From positions 1 to 57,033 of the IMG/VR virus record IMGVR_UViG_3300027741_000075: a DNA stretch of 57,033 nt. The stretch is one strand, 5' to 3'. Positions 38,795-46,967 of this stretch are shown here, one piece after another. The position numbers were made by a program, and so were the translations under genes. Source of the DNA: a virus. The number at the start of each line of letters is the position of its first letter. Positions within the stretch are counted from its first letter, which is position 1. Under the pieces are notes generated by a model. That model worked only from the letters and a program-made list of their open reading frames with translations. It had not been told where the DNA came from and did no database searches.

Positions 38795-38923
38795 ATGAAG
38801 TTGTTTTTTATTATGGGTGTACTTGCGGTTCTAACGGGCTGTGGTACTGTGGGTGGTGCAATGGAAGGCGCTGGTCAAGATTTGAACAAGGCTGGACAAT
38901 ACATTAAGAAAGTTGGGAATTAA
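38795..38923 (+). CDS. Entericidin-like small lipoprotein
   Basis: A 42-residue lipoprotein. The lipobox LTGC (Cys16) is followed by GTVGGAMEGAGQDLNKAGQY, close to the entericidin A/B pattern (C-x-T-x-x-G-x-G-x-D-x-x-K-A-G). Entericidins are a small toxin/antidote lipoprotein pair of Gram-negative bacteria, and one acts as a bacteriolytic peptide. Only one member is present here. Confidence 0.7.
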   Translation: MKLFFIMGVLAVLTGCGTVGGAMEGAGQDLNKAGQYIKKVGN

Positions 38924-38925
38924 TT

Positions 38926-39537
38926 ATGGATAAGTTACTCTGTTATATTGTAGTACCATTTGTGCTTGCACTAAGTGCATGTAGCACTATCAAAGATGGT
39001 CCTAGTGTGGGTGAAACAAAAACTTTTAGTAATGAAGTAGACTATCCTAAATGGTATGCAGATGCACCAAAGAAAGATGATTCTTCTATCTATGGTGTTG
39101 GTACCGAATACTCAAATGATTTTCAATTTGCAGTAGACAAGGCGATGCTATCCGCTAAACGTGAACTTGCATCTAACTATTCTTCATACACTAGTGCCAT
39201 GATGAAAGACTTTGCGGTTGAATCTGGTGTGCTAGGTAAAGGTGTTGCTAATGCTGATATCGAACGTACTACACGATTGATTGTGTCTAAAGTAAATCTA
39301 GTTGGTGTTCAACGCACAAACTTTATTGTCGTGAAAGAAGGTAGTGGTTTCCGTGCATTTGTTCGACTACGTTTCTCTGCTGATGAATCAAACAAAATTA
39401 TGCTTGCTGAAGTACAACGTAATGCCGCACTTTATGCACAACTACGTGCGTCTAAATCTTTCCGTGAGTTAGACAAAGAAACTGGTAAAATTGAAGAACA
39501 AAAAATTAGCGAATTGAATGCAATGAAGGTGGACTAA
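38926..39537 (+). CDS. LPP20-like lipoprotein
   Basis: A 203-residue lipoprotein with lipobox LSAC (about Cys19). YPKWYADAPKKDDSSIYGVG and DKAMLSAKRELA match LPP20/FlgO-like lipoproteins. The segment after is helical. It probably sits in the outer membrane, next to the entericidin-like and DUF4384-like products. Confidence 0.65.
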   Translation: MDKLLCYIVVPFVLALSACSTIKDGPSVGETKTFSNEVDYPKWYADAPKKDDSSIYGVGTEYSNDFQFAVDKAMLSAKRELASNYSSYTSAMMKDFAVESGVLGKGVANADIERTTRLIVSKVNLVGVQRTNFIVVKEGSGFRAFVRLRFSADESNKIMLAEVQRNAALYAQLRASKSFRELDKETGKIEEQKISELNAMKVD

Positions 39538-39863
39538 TGAACAAAGTTATTCGTGATGGGAAAGTTGCAGTACTAGTATCTCCAGGATATGGTGCTGGCT
39601 GGTCAACATGGGCATATGCTGGTGACGAAGATAATCGTGACTTTATGCTTTTTGATCCAACACTAGTTGCTATGGTTGAACGTGGTGACTCTGTAGAGGC
39701 AATTGAATCATATGTTACTGCTATTCATCCACATACATACTGTGGTGGTGCTGATGATTTAACAATCGAATGGTTGCCTGTTGGTACTGCTTTTCGCATT
39801 CACGAATATGATGGTAGTGAATCTGTAGAGGTTCGTGATAACATGAATTGGAATATAGCATGA
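39537..39863 (+). CDS. Conserved small phage protein
   Basis: A 108-residue protein. VSPGYGAGWSTWAY and LFDPTLVAMVERGD are familiar from many phages, with an Asn/Asp C-terminal part (GTAFRIHEYDGSESVE). Function unknown. It starts at the TAATG overlap with the lipoprotein. Confidence 0.6.
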   Translation: MNKVIRDGKVAVLVSPGYGAGWSTWAYAGDEDNRDFMLFDPTLVAMVERGDSVEAIESYVTAIHPHTYCGGADDLTIEWLPVGTAFRIHEYDGSESVEVRDNMNWNIA

Positions 39864-40030
39864 TTAAATTTTTGAGTGGAATTGCATTTGGAATTTTTTT
39901 AGCTACTGCTGGCACTTCAGGTATTGCTATGCTTATAGATAGTAGTGTTAGCAAATTTCAAAACACTATCAAAGAATCTGTTCGTGAACAACCACGCAAC
40001 AATCAACAAATTAAATTGGAGTCAATATGA
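39860..40030 (+). CDS. Small membrane protein
   Basis: A 56-residue protein with one N-terminal transmembrane helix (residues 6-26) and a hydrophilic tail. The ATG overlaps the previous stop (ATGA). Confidence 0.5.
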   Translation: MIKFLSGIAFGIFLATAGTSGIAMLIDSSVSKFQNTIKESVREQPRNNQQIKLESI

Positions 40031-40482
40031 AACATTGGGGTGAATTAACTGATTTAGAAACTGAAATTATCCGAGTAGGAGAATTTAGAAGTCTATTTAA
40101 ACTTCTTGTTGCTGGTGTAGAAAATGATACCGACATAAAAACATTACAATCTGCAATCTACACAATGGAAGGTATGATTGATGATATCGATTCTACATTG
40201 TACGAAAAATTTCAAACAGTATGGGATGCTGTTAAGTTTGAAGTTGAAGATGAAAAGCCCAAGGCAAAAGAAACTGATGGACTTACAGTTGGTGGAATTA
40301 TTAATCTTGATAATATGAATAATACTATTCCAGCTTTTAATAGTTACAATTATGATAATATTAAAGTCACTTTGACACCTAGTAATAATACTGTCACAAT
40401 TCCGTCATATTCTAAAGAGGAAGATGAAGCCTTCAAGGAACTGGAAAAAGCAATGAAAAACTGGCATATAGCGCCCCTCTAA
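40027..40482 (+). CDS. Unknown acidic protein
   Basis: A 151-residue protein, helical for residues 1-85 and low-complexity Asn/Thr-rich after. It overlaps its upstream neighbour by 4 nt. Not recognised. It is followed by a terminator and a new promoter module. Confidence 0.5.
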   Translation: MKHWGELTDLETEIIRVGEFRSLFKLLVAGVENDTDIKTLQSAIYTMEGMIDDIDSTLYEKFQTVWDAVKFEVEDEKPKAKETDGLTVGGIINLDNMNNTIPAFNSYNYDNIKVTLTPSNNTVTIPSYSKEEDEAFKELEKAMKNWHIAPL

Positions 40483-40550
40483 ACCGCCGATAAGGCGACT
40501 TTCCGACCTAGACTGTACTCCTACCCCTCCCAACCGGCAAAAACCGCCTA

Positions 40551-40576
40551 AAACCGCCCTAATCAGGCGGTTTTTT
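40551..40576 (+). terminator. Rho-independent terminator
   Basis: AAACCGCC (40551-40558) and GGCGGTTT (40566-40573) with a 7-nt loop and T-run. The preceding 60 nt hold several related ACCGCC repeats. Confidence 0.9.
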
Positions 40577-40662
40577 GTTGTTTTTTTACAACATTTTGGC
40601 TGTTGCAGAAACCCCACAAAACTAAAAATAGTTGTTGACTTCCTCGGTAGGACCTGTAGAAT
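40576..40662 (+). promoter_or_regulatory. Early promoter module
   Basis: TGTTGT (40576-40581) and ACAACA (40588-40593) form a hairpin with a T6 loop. Further on come TTGACT (40635-40640) inside AAATAGTTGTTGACT and the -10 TAGAAT (40657-40662), 16-nt spacing. Here the second CAAC element is farther from the -35 than in the other copies. Confidence 0.8.
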
Positions 40663-40695
40663 AGACTTTGTTGATTGAGAAAACAAAGGAAATTT

Positions 40696-41445
40696 ATGAA
40701 ACTGCTCTCTACTGGAAATCCCAAGGTTCTGAAAGGAATGTCCCAAGGTTACAATACTTACATTCTGCACCTTGCGCCGGCCAACTTGAGCGGTTATGAA
40801 ACCTGCGCCAAGCGTACTGCTGGTTGTACTGCCGCTTGCCTAAACACCGCTGGTCGTGGTGGTATGTTTAAGCGTGGCGAAACCACTAACGTTATCCAAC
40901 AGGCACGTATTCGCAAAACCAAAATGTTTTTCGAAACCCGTAACTATTTTATGACTTTGCTTGTTGCTGATATTGAATTGGCTATCAAGCAAAGCAAACG
41001 GATGAACCTGATTCCTGTGTTCCGTTTGAATGGTACTTCCGACCTTGCGTTTGAAAAGTATGAGGTTGTGCGTAACGGAAAATTCTTCCGTAATATTTTC
41101 ACCGCTTTTCCTGAAGTCCAATTCTATGACTACACCAAGATTCTTGGACGTAAAATTGTTGATATCGCTAACTACCACTTGACATTCTCTGCCGCTGACG
41201 GCAATGATGCCGATGTTGCAAAAGCAATTCAACAAGGTTATAATGTTGCTACCGTGTTTGGTATCAAGAAAACTTTGCCGATGCCTGAGACTTATATGGG
41301 TATGCCAGTTTTCAATGGTGACGAATCGGACCTACGTTTCCTTGACCCTAAAGGTGTTGTGGTTGGTTTGTATGCTAAAGGCAAAGCAAAAAAAGACACC
41401 ACTGGTTTTGTGAAGTATCCTACTCTTATGTTGAAAGCGGCTTAA
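40696..41445 (+). CDS. Gp88-like conserved phage protein
   Basis: A 249-residue protein. YILHLAPANLSGYETC...GCTAACLNTAGRGG with several Cys is the hallmark of a family widespread in phages (named after mycobacteriophage gp88) of unknown function. The Cys cluster could bind metal. I chose the ATG at 40696 following AAAGGAAAT. First gene of an early unit. Confidence 0.75.
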   Translation: MKLLSTGNPKVLKGMSQGYNTYILHLAPANLSGYETCAKRTAGCTAACLNTAGRGGMFKRGETTNVIQQARIRKTKMFFETRNYFMTLLVADIELAIKQSKRMNLIPVFRLNGTSDLAFEKYEVVRNGKFFRNIFTAFPEVQFYDYTKILGRKIVDIANYHLTFSAADGNDADVAKAIQQGYNVATVFGIKKTLPMPETYMGMPVFNGDESDLRFLDPKGVVVGLYAKGKAKKDTTGFVKYPTLMLKAA

Positions 41446-41446
41446 A

Positions 41447-41938
41447 ATGACAATCAAAAATTTAAAATCTATCCCTGGATTTTCTGGTTATTATGTTTCT
41501 AAAGAAGGTAAAGTTTATTCTGATAAACGCCTTGGTAAAAAAATTGAATTAAAAGATTCACGAACTTTTTGTGGTTACCGTAAAATTGCATTAAGAACTG
41601 ATGATAAAGTAACAAAATATTTTCTAGTACATCGATTAGTTGCACAATGTTTTATTAAAAATCCTAAAAATTTGCCTATTGTTAATCACAAGAACGGCGA
41701 GAAAAACGACAACCGGATTTCAAATTTAGAATGGACCGATTCGAAAGGAAATGCAAAGCATTATCAAGAAGTGTTAAAGCCCAAGACAAATAAAACAAAT
41801 ATGCGAAAACGACAGGAAGAATATATGAATAAACACTATGAAAACTTGGCTAGGGTTATGGACAGAGTATTGGATATTTATGGCGAAAGTGATCCAGCCA
41901 TGGTGTGTAAAATATACAAAGTTATGACTGAAAATTGA
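41447..41938 (+). CDS. HNH homing endonuclease with NUMOD4 domain
   Basis: A 163-residue protein. Residues 1-50 form a NUMOD4-type DNA-binding module (LKSIPGFSGYYVSKEGKVYS). VHRLVAQCFIKNPKNLPIVN then HKNGEKNDNRISNLEW make the HNH site (His...Asn-His, Asn). A free-standing homing endonuclease, an intruder between the early genes. No intron is evident. Confidence 0.9.
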   Translation: MTIKNLKSIPGFSGYYVSKEGKVYSDKRLGKKIELKDSRTFCGYRKIALRTDDKVTKYFLVHRLVAQCFIKNPKNLPIVNHKNGEKNDNRISNLEWTDSKGNAKHYQEVLKPKTNKTNMRKRQEEYMNKHYENLARVMDRVLDIYGESDPAMVCKIYKVMTEN

Positions 41939-41947
41939 AGGTTAAGG

Positions 41948-42008
41948 TGTTGCATAAAAACAACAGAGTGAAAAAACTTGTTGACATTCCCGCCTATTGT
42001 GTTATACT
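41948..42008 (+). promoter_or_regulatory. Early promoter module
   Basis: TGTTG (41948-41952) pairs with CAACA (41961-41965). -35 TTGACA (41981-41986), 16-nt spacer, -10 TATACT (42003-42008). The second GTTG half-site is reduced to CTTGTTGAC here. Confidence 0.8.
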
Positions 42009-42037
42009 AGAATTTGTTCAGTTGATTGGAGATTAAA

Positions 42038-42202
42038 ATGCGTGGTTCTATTCGAATGCTTGTTGGTTTTTTGATTGTCTTTGGTGCCGTTGGTACTATC
42101 GAAGTGAATCCTGATGCCAATTTGCTGGTTCAAATGATTGTTGCGGTAACTGGTCTTGCTATCATGTTTACTGGTGTTAGTGCTATGCAGGAAAATGCAT
42201 AA
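42038..42202 (+). CDS. Small two-helix membrane protein
   Basis: A 54-residue protein with two hydrophobic segments (6-21, 29-47), SD GGAG upstream. I recall similar small proteins at the start of early operons in T4-like phages. Stop/start overlap TAATG with the next gene. Confidence 0.55.
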   Translation: MRGSIRMLVGFLIVFGAVGTIEVNPDANLLVQMIVAVTGLAIMFTGVSAMQENA

Positions 42203-42390
42203 TGAGCGAAATTGAAATTCAAATTAATGAGATACTAGACACCACAGTTATGCTTTGCGAAGAAATTGCAGAGCAAGTTGGTTGTCCAGTTGAATGGGTT
42301 GAGAAAATTGTTGAGAAGCGTTGGAATGACTTGTTGTTTTCCGATGCTGATTTTATGAATGGCTATGATATGGCAAAGGAGAATATGTAA
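42202..42390 (+). CDS. Small unknown early protein
   Basis: A 62-residue acidic helical protein (QINEILDTTVMLCEEIAEQV, CPVEWVEKIVEKRW). The helix spacing could be a HTH. Coupled to both neighbours. Confidence 0.5.
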   Translation: MSEIEIQINEILDTTVMLCEEIAEQVGCPVEWVEKIVEKRWNDLLFSDADFMNGYDMAKENM

Positions 42391-42824
42391 TGGGTACTCG
42401 GTCTTTAACTTATGTGTACGATGGTTCCAATTCCGATGACGGAACTAACGAACCAATCATGTGCATCTATCGGCAATTCGATGGCTATCCTTCAGGGCAT
42501 GGCCATGAACTGGCTCAGTTTTTAAATTCTAAAACCCTAGTCAATGGGTATAGCGATAAAAATTCTGCACAAGCAAATGGCATGGGTTGCCTTGCCGCAC
42601 AATTGGTTGTTCAATTAAAACATGGTGTTGGTGGAATTTATATCTACGCACCAATGACTGGCCGTGACTACAGCCAAGATTATGAATATCACGTATACGA
42701 AAACAAAGTGATTGTGTATCACGATTTTCCATATGGTGAAAGTCCATATGACCAAGAACCATTGTTCGAAGGTACATGGGAAGAGTTTGCACAATTTTGT
42801 TTAGACCCAATTTCTGTGGAGTGA
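42390..42824 (+). CDS. Conserved phage protein (GTRSLT family)
   Basis: A 144-residue protein. MGTRSLTYVYDG with IYRQFDGYPSGHGHELA is a widespread phage family whose function I do not know. The regular YEYHVYENKVIVYH segment suggests a beta-sheet domain. Confidence 0.65.
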   Translation: MGTRSLTYVYDGSNSDDGTNEPIMCIYRQFDGYPSGHGHELAQFLNSKTLVNGYSDKNSAQANGMGCLAAQLVVQLKHGVGGIYIYAPMTGRDYSQDYEYHVYENKVIVYHDFPYGESPYDQEPLFEGTWEEFAQFCLDPISVE

Positions 42825-42826
42825 AT

Positions 42827-43051
42827 ATGATTCGAATAAAACAAAAAAATTCTGGACCGATTGTAATTGATTTGACTGGTCCTCAAGGTAATGCATATTA
42901 CTTGATAGGGGTTGTTCAGTCTACATTTAGACGTTCTGGTGCGCCTGAGTTGGGCGATTCAATTATCAAAGAAATGCGAAGTGGTGACTACGAACACTTA
43001 CTCAAAACTTTTGATTTGTATCTTGGCGACCATTTCATTTTGGAGCGATAA
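42827..43051 (+). CDS. Small conserved early protein
   Basis: A 74-residue protein starting MIRIKQKNSGPIVIDLTGPQ; the GPQGNAYYLIG segment is seen in several T4-like phages. Unknown function. Confidence 0.55.
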   Translation: MIRIKQKNSGPIVIDLTGPQGNAYYLIGVVQSTFRRSGAPELGDSIIKEMRSGDYEHLLKTFDLYLGDHFILER

Positions 43052-43273
43052 ATGACTGGCTTTCAAAGCAAACGAAAAATGGCAGAAGCCAGATTTAAAG
43101 TCTATTGTGAATGGTGCCATGATTGGCACTACACCGATGAAGTTGATATTCTAGATGTTGAAGAAGACATTGAAGGTCGTGATGTAGCGCATTTTGAATG
43201 CGGACAACCACCTTCATGGAACGAAGACATTTCACGTTACGATGGTACCTCCTCACTTGTTTATAAGGAATAA
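43052..43273 (+). CDS. Small zinc-knuckle-like early protein
   Basis: A 73-residue protein with CEWCHDWH and a later Cys (FECGQPP), giving a possible Cys-Cys-His-Cys zinc site. Unknown function. Confidence 0.5.
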   Translation: MTGFQSKRKMAEARFKVYCEWCHDWHYTDEVDILDVEEDIEGRDVAHFECGQPPSWNEDISRYDGTSSLVYKE

Positions 43274-43276
43274 ATT

Positions 43277-43510
43277 ATGTTACTCGCAAAACCAAAATTG
43301 ACAAACACACTAGACGCAAAACAATTTGAAACGTTTGCCGAATGCCAAGAATATCTTGAAGCGTATACTGACATTTCAATGTCACTTGTTGAATGGATCG
43401 CACTTGGTAAAATTCTTGTTGCAGAGACAATGACAACACCAGAATTCTATCCAAAGAAAGTTAAGGGTCAAATCGTTATGGCTAAATTTGATATAGAGGA
43501 ATTCGCATGA
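43277..43510 (+). CDS. Small unknown early protein
   Basis: A 77-residue helical/beta protein with an FAECQEYLEAY segment. Overlaps the next gene by 4 nt. Not recognised. Confidence 0.45.
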   Translation: MLLAKPKLTNTLDAKQFETFAECQEYLEAYTDISMSLVEWIALGKILVAETMTTPEFYPKKVKGQIVMAKFDIEEFA

Positions 43511-43707
43511 GTGCAGGATTATCAATTGACTTTGACACCGCAGACAGAATCACTCTGTTGGTATTAAAGGATCAATTAAAATATTTGCGAAAAGAACTTG
43601 AAGATTTTAAAGAAGGTAAATATTTGCATCCAGAAGATGTTACAAACAACATCAAAATCATTGCCGCTTTAGAATTGCTGATTCCTTATTATGGGGGTAC
43701 CGTATGA
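43507..43707 (+). CDS. Small unknown early protein
   Basis: A 66-residue helical protein (LLVLKDQLKYLRKELEDFKE) coupled to both neighbours by 4-nt overlaps. It resembles small phage proteins with a KxLHPED segment. Function unknown. Confidence 0.5.
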   Translation: MSAGLSIDFDTADRITLLVLKDQLKYLRKELEDFKEGKYLHPEDVTNNIKIIAALELLIPYYGGTV

Positions 43708-44021
43708 GTGGCGGACATTTTCAATACAAACAATATGAACTTGGATATATTGCAGATGAAATTGAACAACTTATCCTAGACAATGATTCCGAGGAAGTGA
43801 ACGAATACGGAGACATAAAAGGTTATGGTTATTCGCCAGAAACTATTGAAAAATTTAAACTGGCTCATATGACACTTTTATTGGCACAAATTTATGTGCA
43901 GAGGATCGATTGGCTGGTTTCGGGGGATGATGGGGAGGACTCTTTTCACCGCCGTTTAGGCGCTGATATTGACGCCCTAGACCGCCGTTTGGGCGACTCT
44001 GACGGCTTGGACGTACTCTAG
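43704..44021 (+). CDS. Conserved early phage protein (SGGHFQY family)
   Basis: A 105-residue protein. MSGGHFQYKQYELGYIADEI is the start of a phage family I have seen repeatedly, with a helical middle containing LAQIYVQRIDWLVSGDDG. The DNA of its 3' end contains CCGCCGTTTRGGCG twice and GCCGT/ACGGC complementarity. Function unknown. Confidence 0.6.
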   Translation: MSGGHFQYKQYELGYIADEIEQLILDNDSEEVNEYGDIKGYGYSPETIEKFKLAHMTLLLAQIYVQRIDWLVSGDDGEDSFHRRLGADIDALDRRLGDSDGLDVL

Positions 44022-44097
44022 CATCAAACTATAGCGGAAAACCTCCCAAAACCGCCCTAATTTTGTTGTTTTTTTGCGACATTTGCCAGAAAAGCCC

Positions 44098-44126
44098 TTG
44101 ACAGGTGCGGTATTTCATGCGATACT
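44098..44126 (+). promoter_or_regulatory. Sigma70-type promoter
   Basis: TTGACA (44098-44103), 17-nt spacer, GATACT (44121-44126). An imperfect GTTG-x8-CGAC repeat lies upstream, a degenerate copy of the module. Confidence 0.75.
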
Positions 44127-44158
44127 AGGGGTGTTGGTTGTGAGATTAAGGACTAATT

Positions 44159-44332
44159 ATGAATCTTGACTTGATAAATGCTGAATTACAGACTGTTGCT
44201 TTAACCCAACAAGAAGAACAAATTAATTTGACTTATCAGGACTTCCTTGATACAATGAATGCTTACCACGATATGATGATGTATTCATCTAATTCGTATG
44301 ATGAAGACGCTATTTTTTATGGAGTGAATTGA
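44159..44332 (+). CDS. Small acidic early protein
   Basis: A 57-residue frame (MNLDLINAELQTVALTQQEE...) preceded by AAGGAC. Acidic and helical; not recognised. Confidence 0.45.
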   Translation: MNLDLINAELQTVALTQQEEQINLTYQDFLDTMNAYHDMMMYSSNSYDEDAIFYGVN

Positions 44333-44334
44333 AC

Positions 44335-44748
44335 ATGGCTTATATGAATCAAGAACGCAAAGCGAAAATCAAAGCAAACCTTGATGCCGCTCTCAAAGGC
44401 ACTGGCGTTAAGTATTCCTTGCGTTGCGATAATCTCTCTATCACATGCACAATCAAATCTGCGCCTGTAGATTTTATTGCTAACTCTAACGAAACTTGCT
44501 TGGCAGACTTCTACCAAGTATCCCGTGGCTTCCGTCCCAATGACACTGGTTACGACCAAGTGAATCCCTACCATTATCAGAACCACTATTCTGGTAAAGC
44601 AAAAGAACTAATGACCAAAATCGTTACTGCGATTTATTCTGGTGATTATTATGATAATAGCGATGCGATGACAGATTATTTTGACACCGCTTACTATGCT
44701 CATATCAATGTTGGCAAGTGGGACAAACCTTTTGTTGTTACCGCTTGA
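44335..44748 (+). CDS. Conserved phage protein (MAYMNQE family)
   Basis: A 137-residue protein. MAYMNQERKAKIKANLDAAL, then KYSLRCDNLSITCTIKSAPVDF, is a family found in T4- and T7-like phages. The last third (DYYDNSDAMTDYFDTAYYAHINVG) is also typical. Function unknown. Start chosen at the ATG, not the upstream TTG. Confidence 0.65.
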   Translation: MAYMNQERKAKIKANLDAALKGTGVKYSLRCDNLSITCTIKSAPVDFIANSNETCLADFYQVSRGFRPNDTGYDQVNPYHYQNHYSGKAKELMTKIVTAIYSGDYYDNSDAMTDYFDTAYYAHINVGKWDKPFVVTA

Positions 44749-44774
44749 CAAACAACACATGGTGTGTTACCATG
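44745..44774 (+). promoter_or_regulatory. Promoter with operator-like inverted repeat
   Basis: TTGACA (44745-44750), 17-nt spacer, TACCAT (44768-44773). CATGGT (44758-44763) and ACCATG (44769-44774) form a perfect inverted repeat across spacer and -10, a possible repressor site. Confidence 0.75.
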
Positions 44775-44809
44775 TATCTCTTAGTTAACTCTTTTTAAGG
44801 AAATATATT

Positions 44810-45274
44810 ATGACTAAATCTGCTCAACAATACACAAAGATTTTTGAAGTTTTGCAAAACGCAAAAGCACCCGTACCTGTTAGCACCATTCGTGCGATTG
44901 ATGGTATCGTTGCGACTCGCCTTTCTACTTATCTGTGGGAAATCAAGAAAAACACGGGCTTTGCTGTTCGTGCCAATCGTGATGGCCGCACAGTTGTGAG
45001 TTATGAACTCGTTGGCGCTGGTACTGCACCTGTTGCAAAACTGGCTAAAGTGAAGGCTGTTAAGGCTCCAGTTGTGAAAGCGGCTAAGCCTGTTGTTGCG
45101 AAAGCAAAGAAAGTTACTCCTACGCCTGTTCCTGCTGGTGATTCCCTTGATGGAATTATGAATGCGATGGCTAAATCTTCTGCAAAGAAACCTGTTAATC
45201 TGTTAGATGAGATTGATACAGACGTTGCGGATTACGAAGACCGTGCATTCGCTGAAGCATATATTCGAACATGA
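44810..45274 (+). CDS. Winged-helix-like protein with Ala/Lys/Pro linker
   Basis: A 154-residue protein. Residues 1-70 (YTKIFEVLQNAKAPVPVSTI, TRLSTYLWEIKKNTG) look like a winged-helix DNA-binding domain. Residues 75-120 are a histone-H1-like Ala/Lys/Val/Pro linker, and the end is acidic. It follows an own promoter with an operator-like repeat, so it might be an autoregulated DNA-binding protein. Confidence 0.6.
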   Translation: MTKSAQQYTKIFEVLQNAKAPVPVSTIRAIDGIVATRLSTYLWEIKKNTGFAVRANRDGRTVVSYELVGAGTAPVAKLAKVKAVKAPVVKAAKPVVAKAKKVTPTPVPAGDSLDGIMNAMAKSSAKKPVNLLDEIDTDVADYEDRAFAEAYIRT

Positions 45275-45290
45275 TATTGATTGGAGTGAT

Positions 45291-45449
45291 ATGGATGACC
45301 GTGCAGTAATAGAACGATACATCCTTGAAGCATGGGACAAAGGCTTGACTGGTACTGACGTTATTAATTATGTTCAGTATATGTCAAGCGTTCCCGTTTT
45401 TGAGATAGAACCTGTTTTACAAAATTTAATTGTGAGAATGTCAGAATGA
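45291..45449 (+). CDS. Small unknown protein
   Basis: A 52-residue acidic helical peptide (DDRAVIERYILEAWDKG). The ATG at 45291 has GGAG upstream (TTGGAGTG). It overlaps the next gene by 4 nt. Unknown. Confidence 0.5.
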   Translation: MDDRAVIERYILEAWDKGLTGTDVINYVQYMSSVPVFEIEPVLQNLIVRMSE

Positions 45450-45568
45450 AACTTTCCATATATGATAAATTGATGCAGTATCCTTGGTTTTATAAACTAA
45501 TGATAAACTTCACCATTATGGAATATTTTGTGTTTATCGTAGTGATCGGATTGATTATATGGCTATAA
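45446..45568 (+). CDS. Small membrane protein
   Basis: A 40-residue frame with a C-terminal transmembrane helix (residues 22-40) overlapping both neighbours. Placement supports expression; function unknown. Confidence 0.45.
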   Translation: MKLSIYDKLMQYPWFYKLMINFTIMEYFVFIVVIGLIIWL

Positions 45569-46053
45569 CTAAAATTTATCTAGACATGGATGGCGTTTTC
45601 TGTGATTTCAATAGACGCTACTTTGAACTGTTCGGTGAAACTGCGGGTGCATCACGGGATAGAAAAAACTTCTCCACTAACTGGACTAAATTTATTGAGA
45701 ATGAAAACTTTGCTACACTAGATTGGCATGAAGGCGGAGAAGAATTGCTTGCATATGTAAGAACCATTCGTGGCATTCCTATTGAAATGTTGACTTCTAG
45801 CGGCGGACAAAAGTACCATGCAGAAGTGACAATTCAAAAAACACAATGGCTTTGCGAACATGGATTTGAATACAAACCAAATGTATGCCCAGGTAGCAGA
45901 TTGAAAGCCGAATATGCAACATCCACAACCGTATTGGTGGATGATACCGATTATGTTATTGATGGATTTGTCAAAGCTGGTGGTATTGGAATACTACATA
46001 AAGGCGAAAACGTGAATGCAACAATAAATAGATTAAAGGAATTGCTAGAATGA
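45559..46053 (+). CDS. HAD-family 5'-deoxyribonucleotidase-like phosphatase
   Basis: A 164-residue HAD-fold enzyme. The nucleophile motif is YLDMDGVFCDFN (Asp9, Asp11), motif II is EMLTSSGG, and VLVDDTDYVIDGF gives the acidic motif IV. Similar to the 5'(3')-deoxyribonucleotidases and nucleotide phosphatases of phages. It probably acts on nucleotides. Confidence 0.82.
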   Translation: MAITKIYLDMDGVFCDFNRRYFELFGETAGASRDRKNFSTNWTKFIENENFATLDWHEGGEELLAYVRTIRGIPIEMLTSSGGQKYHAEVTIQKTQWLCEHGFEYKPNVCPGSRLKAEYATSTTVLVDDTDYVIDGFVKAGGIGILHKGENVNATINRLKELLE

Positions 46054-46967
46054 AAATTGCTATTGCATCCGATGTTCACCTTGAGTTTGGTGATTTGATT
46101 TTAAAGAACGAAGAGAACGCTGAAGTATTAATACTGTCTGGCGATATTTGTGTTGCCGCAGATTTCCGTAAGTCTGATCCATATGGGCTTGTAGAGCATG
46201 GTAAAAGTCAACGTTATATTGACTTCTTTTCTCGCTGTGCGTTTCAATTTCCTTCAGTAATTTACGTTGCAGGTAATCACGAACACTATAATGGCGACTA
46301 TGCAGAAACGTTTAATATTCTGCGAAACTTTCTTGGACACATTCCAAATCTACACATTCTCGACAAAGAGCATGTTACACTCGGCGATGTAACGTTCATT
46401 GGTGGTACATTGTGGACTGACATGAATGCACAAGACCCTGTTACACTTGCACACATTCGTGGTGTGATGAATGATTTTCGTATTATTCAAAACAGTACCG
46501 AGATGGTGTCGTACAAGACTATGGTCAATGCATACGATGCTGATGGTAATGTTAAACTAGATGAAAATGGACATGCAATTCAACAAGCAGAATTTCATAA
46601 GCGTCCTGCTAGATTCACACCAGAAGATACTGTACAAGATCACAAAAAAATGTTAGAATACATTCAAGTGACTACTGCAATGCTTGGTGAGAATACAAAC
46701 AAGTATGTTGTTGTTGGGCATCATGCACCTAGCAAGGCATCTACTCATCCACGATACAAAACCGAAGTGATTATGAATGGCGCATATAGTAGCCGTTTGG
46801 ATCAATTCATTCTTGACAACCCACAAATCAAATTGTGGACTCACGGGCATACGCACGAAGACTTTGACTACATGATTGGCACTACTAGGGTTGTTTGCAA
46901 TCCACGTGGATACATTAATTATGAAAATCGTGCCGATGACTTTAAACTAAAATACGTGGAGATTTAA
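46050..46967 (+). CDS. Calcineurin-like metallophosphoesterase
   Basis: A 305-residue phosphoesterase: ASDVHLEFG (Asp, His), LSGDICVAAD (Asp), VAGNHEHYNGD (Asn-His), VVGHHAP, and THGHTHEDFDY (GHTH). All metal-binding residues are present. Unlike the PlcP-like protein it lacks the lipid-enzyme landmarks. Substrate unknown; broad phosphodiesterases of this type occur in many large phages. Confidence 0.85.
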   Translation: MKIAIASDVHLEFGDLILKNEENAEVLILSGDICVAADFRKSDPYGLVEHGKSQRYIDFFSRCAFQFPSVIYVAGNHEHYNGDYAETFNILRNFLGHIPNLHILDKEHVTLGDVTFIGGTLWTDMNAQDPVTLAHIRGVMNDFRIIQNSTEMVSYKTMVNAYDADGNVKLDENGHAIQQAEFHKRPARFTPEDTVQDHKKMLEYIQVTTAMLGENTNKYVVVGHHAPSKASTHPRYKTEVIMNGAYSSRLDQFILDNPQIKLWTHGHTHEDFDYMIGTTRVVCNPRGYINYENRADDFKLKYVEI

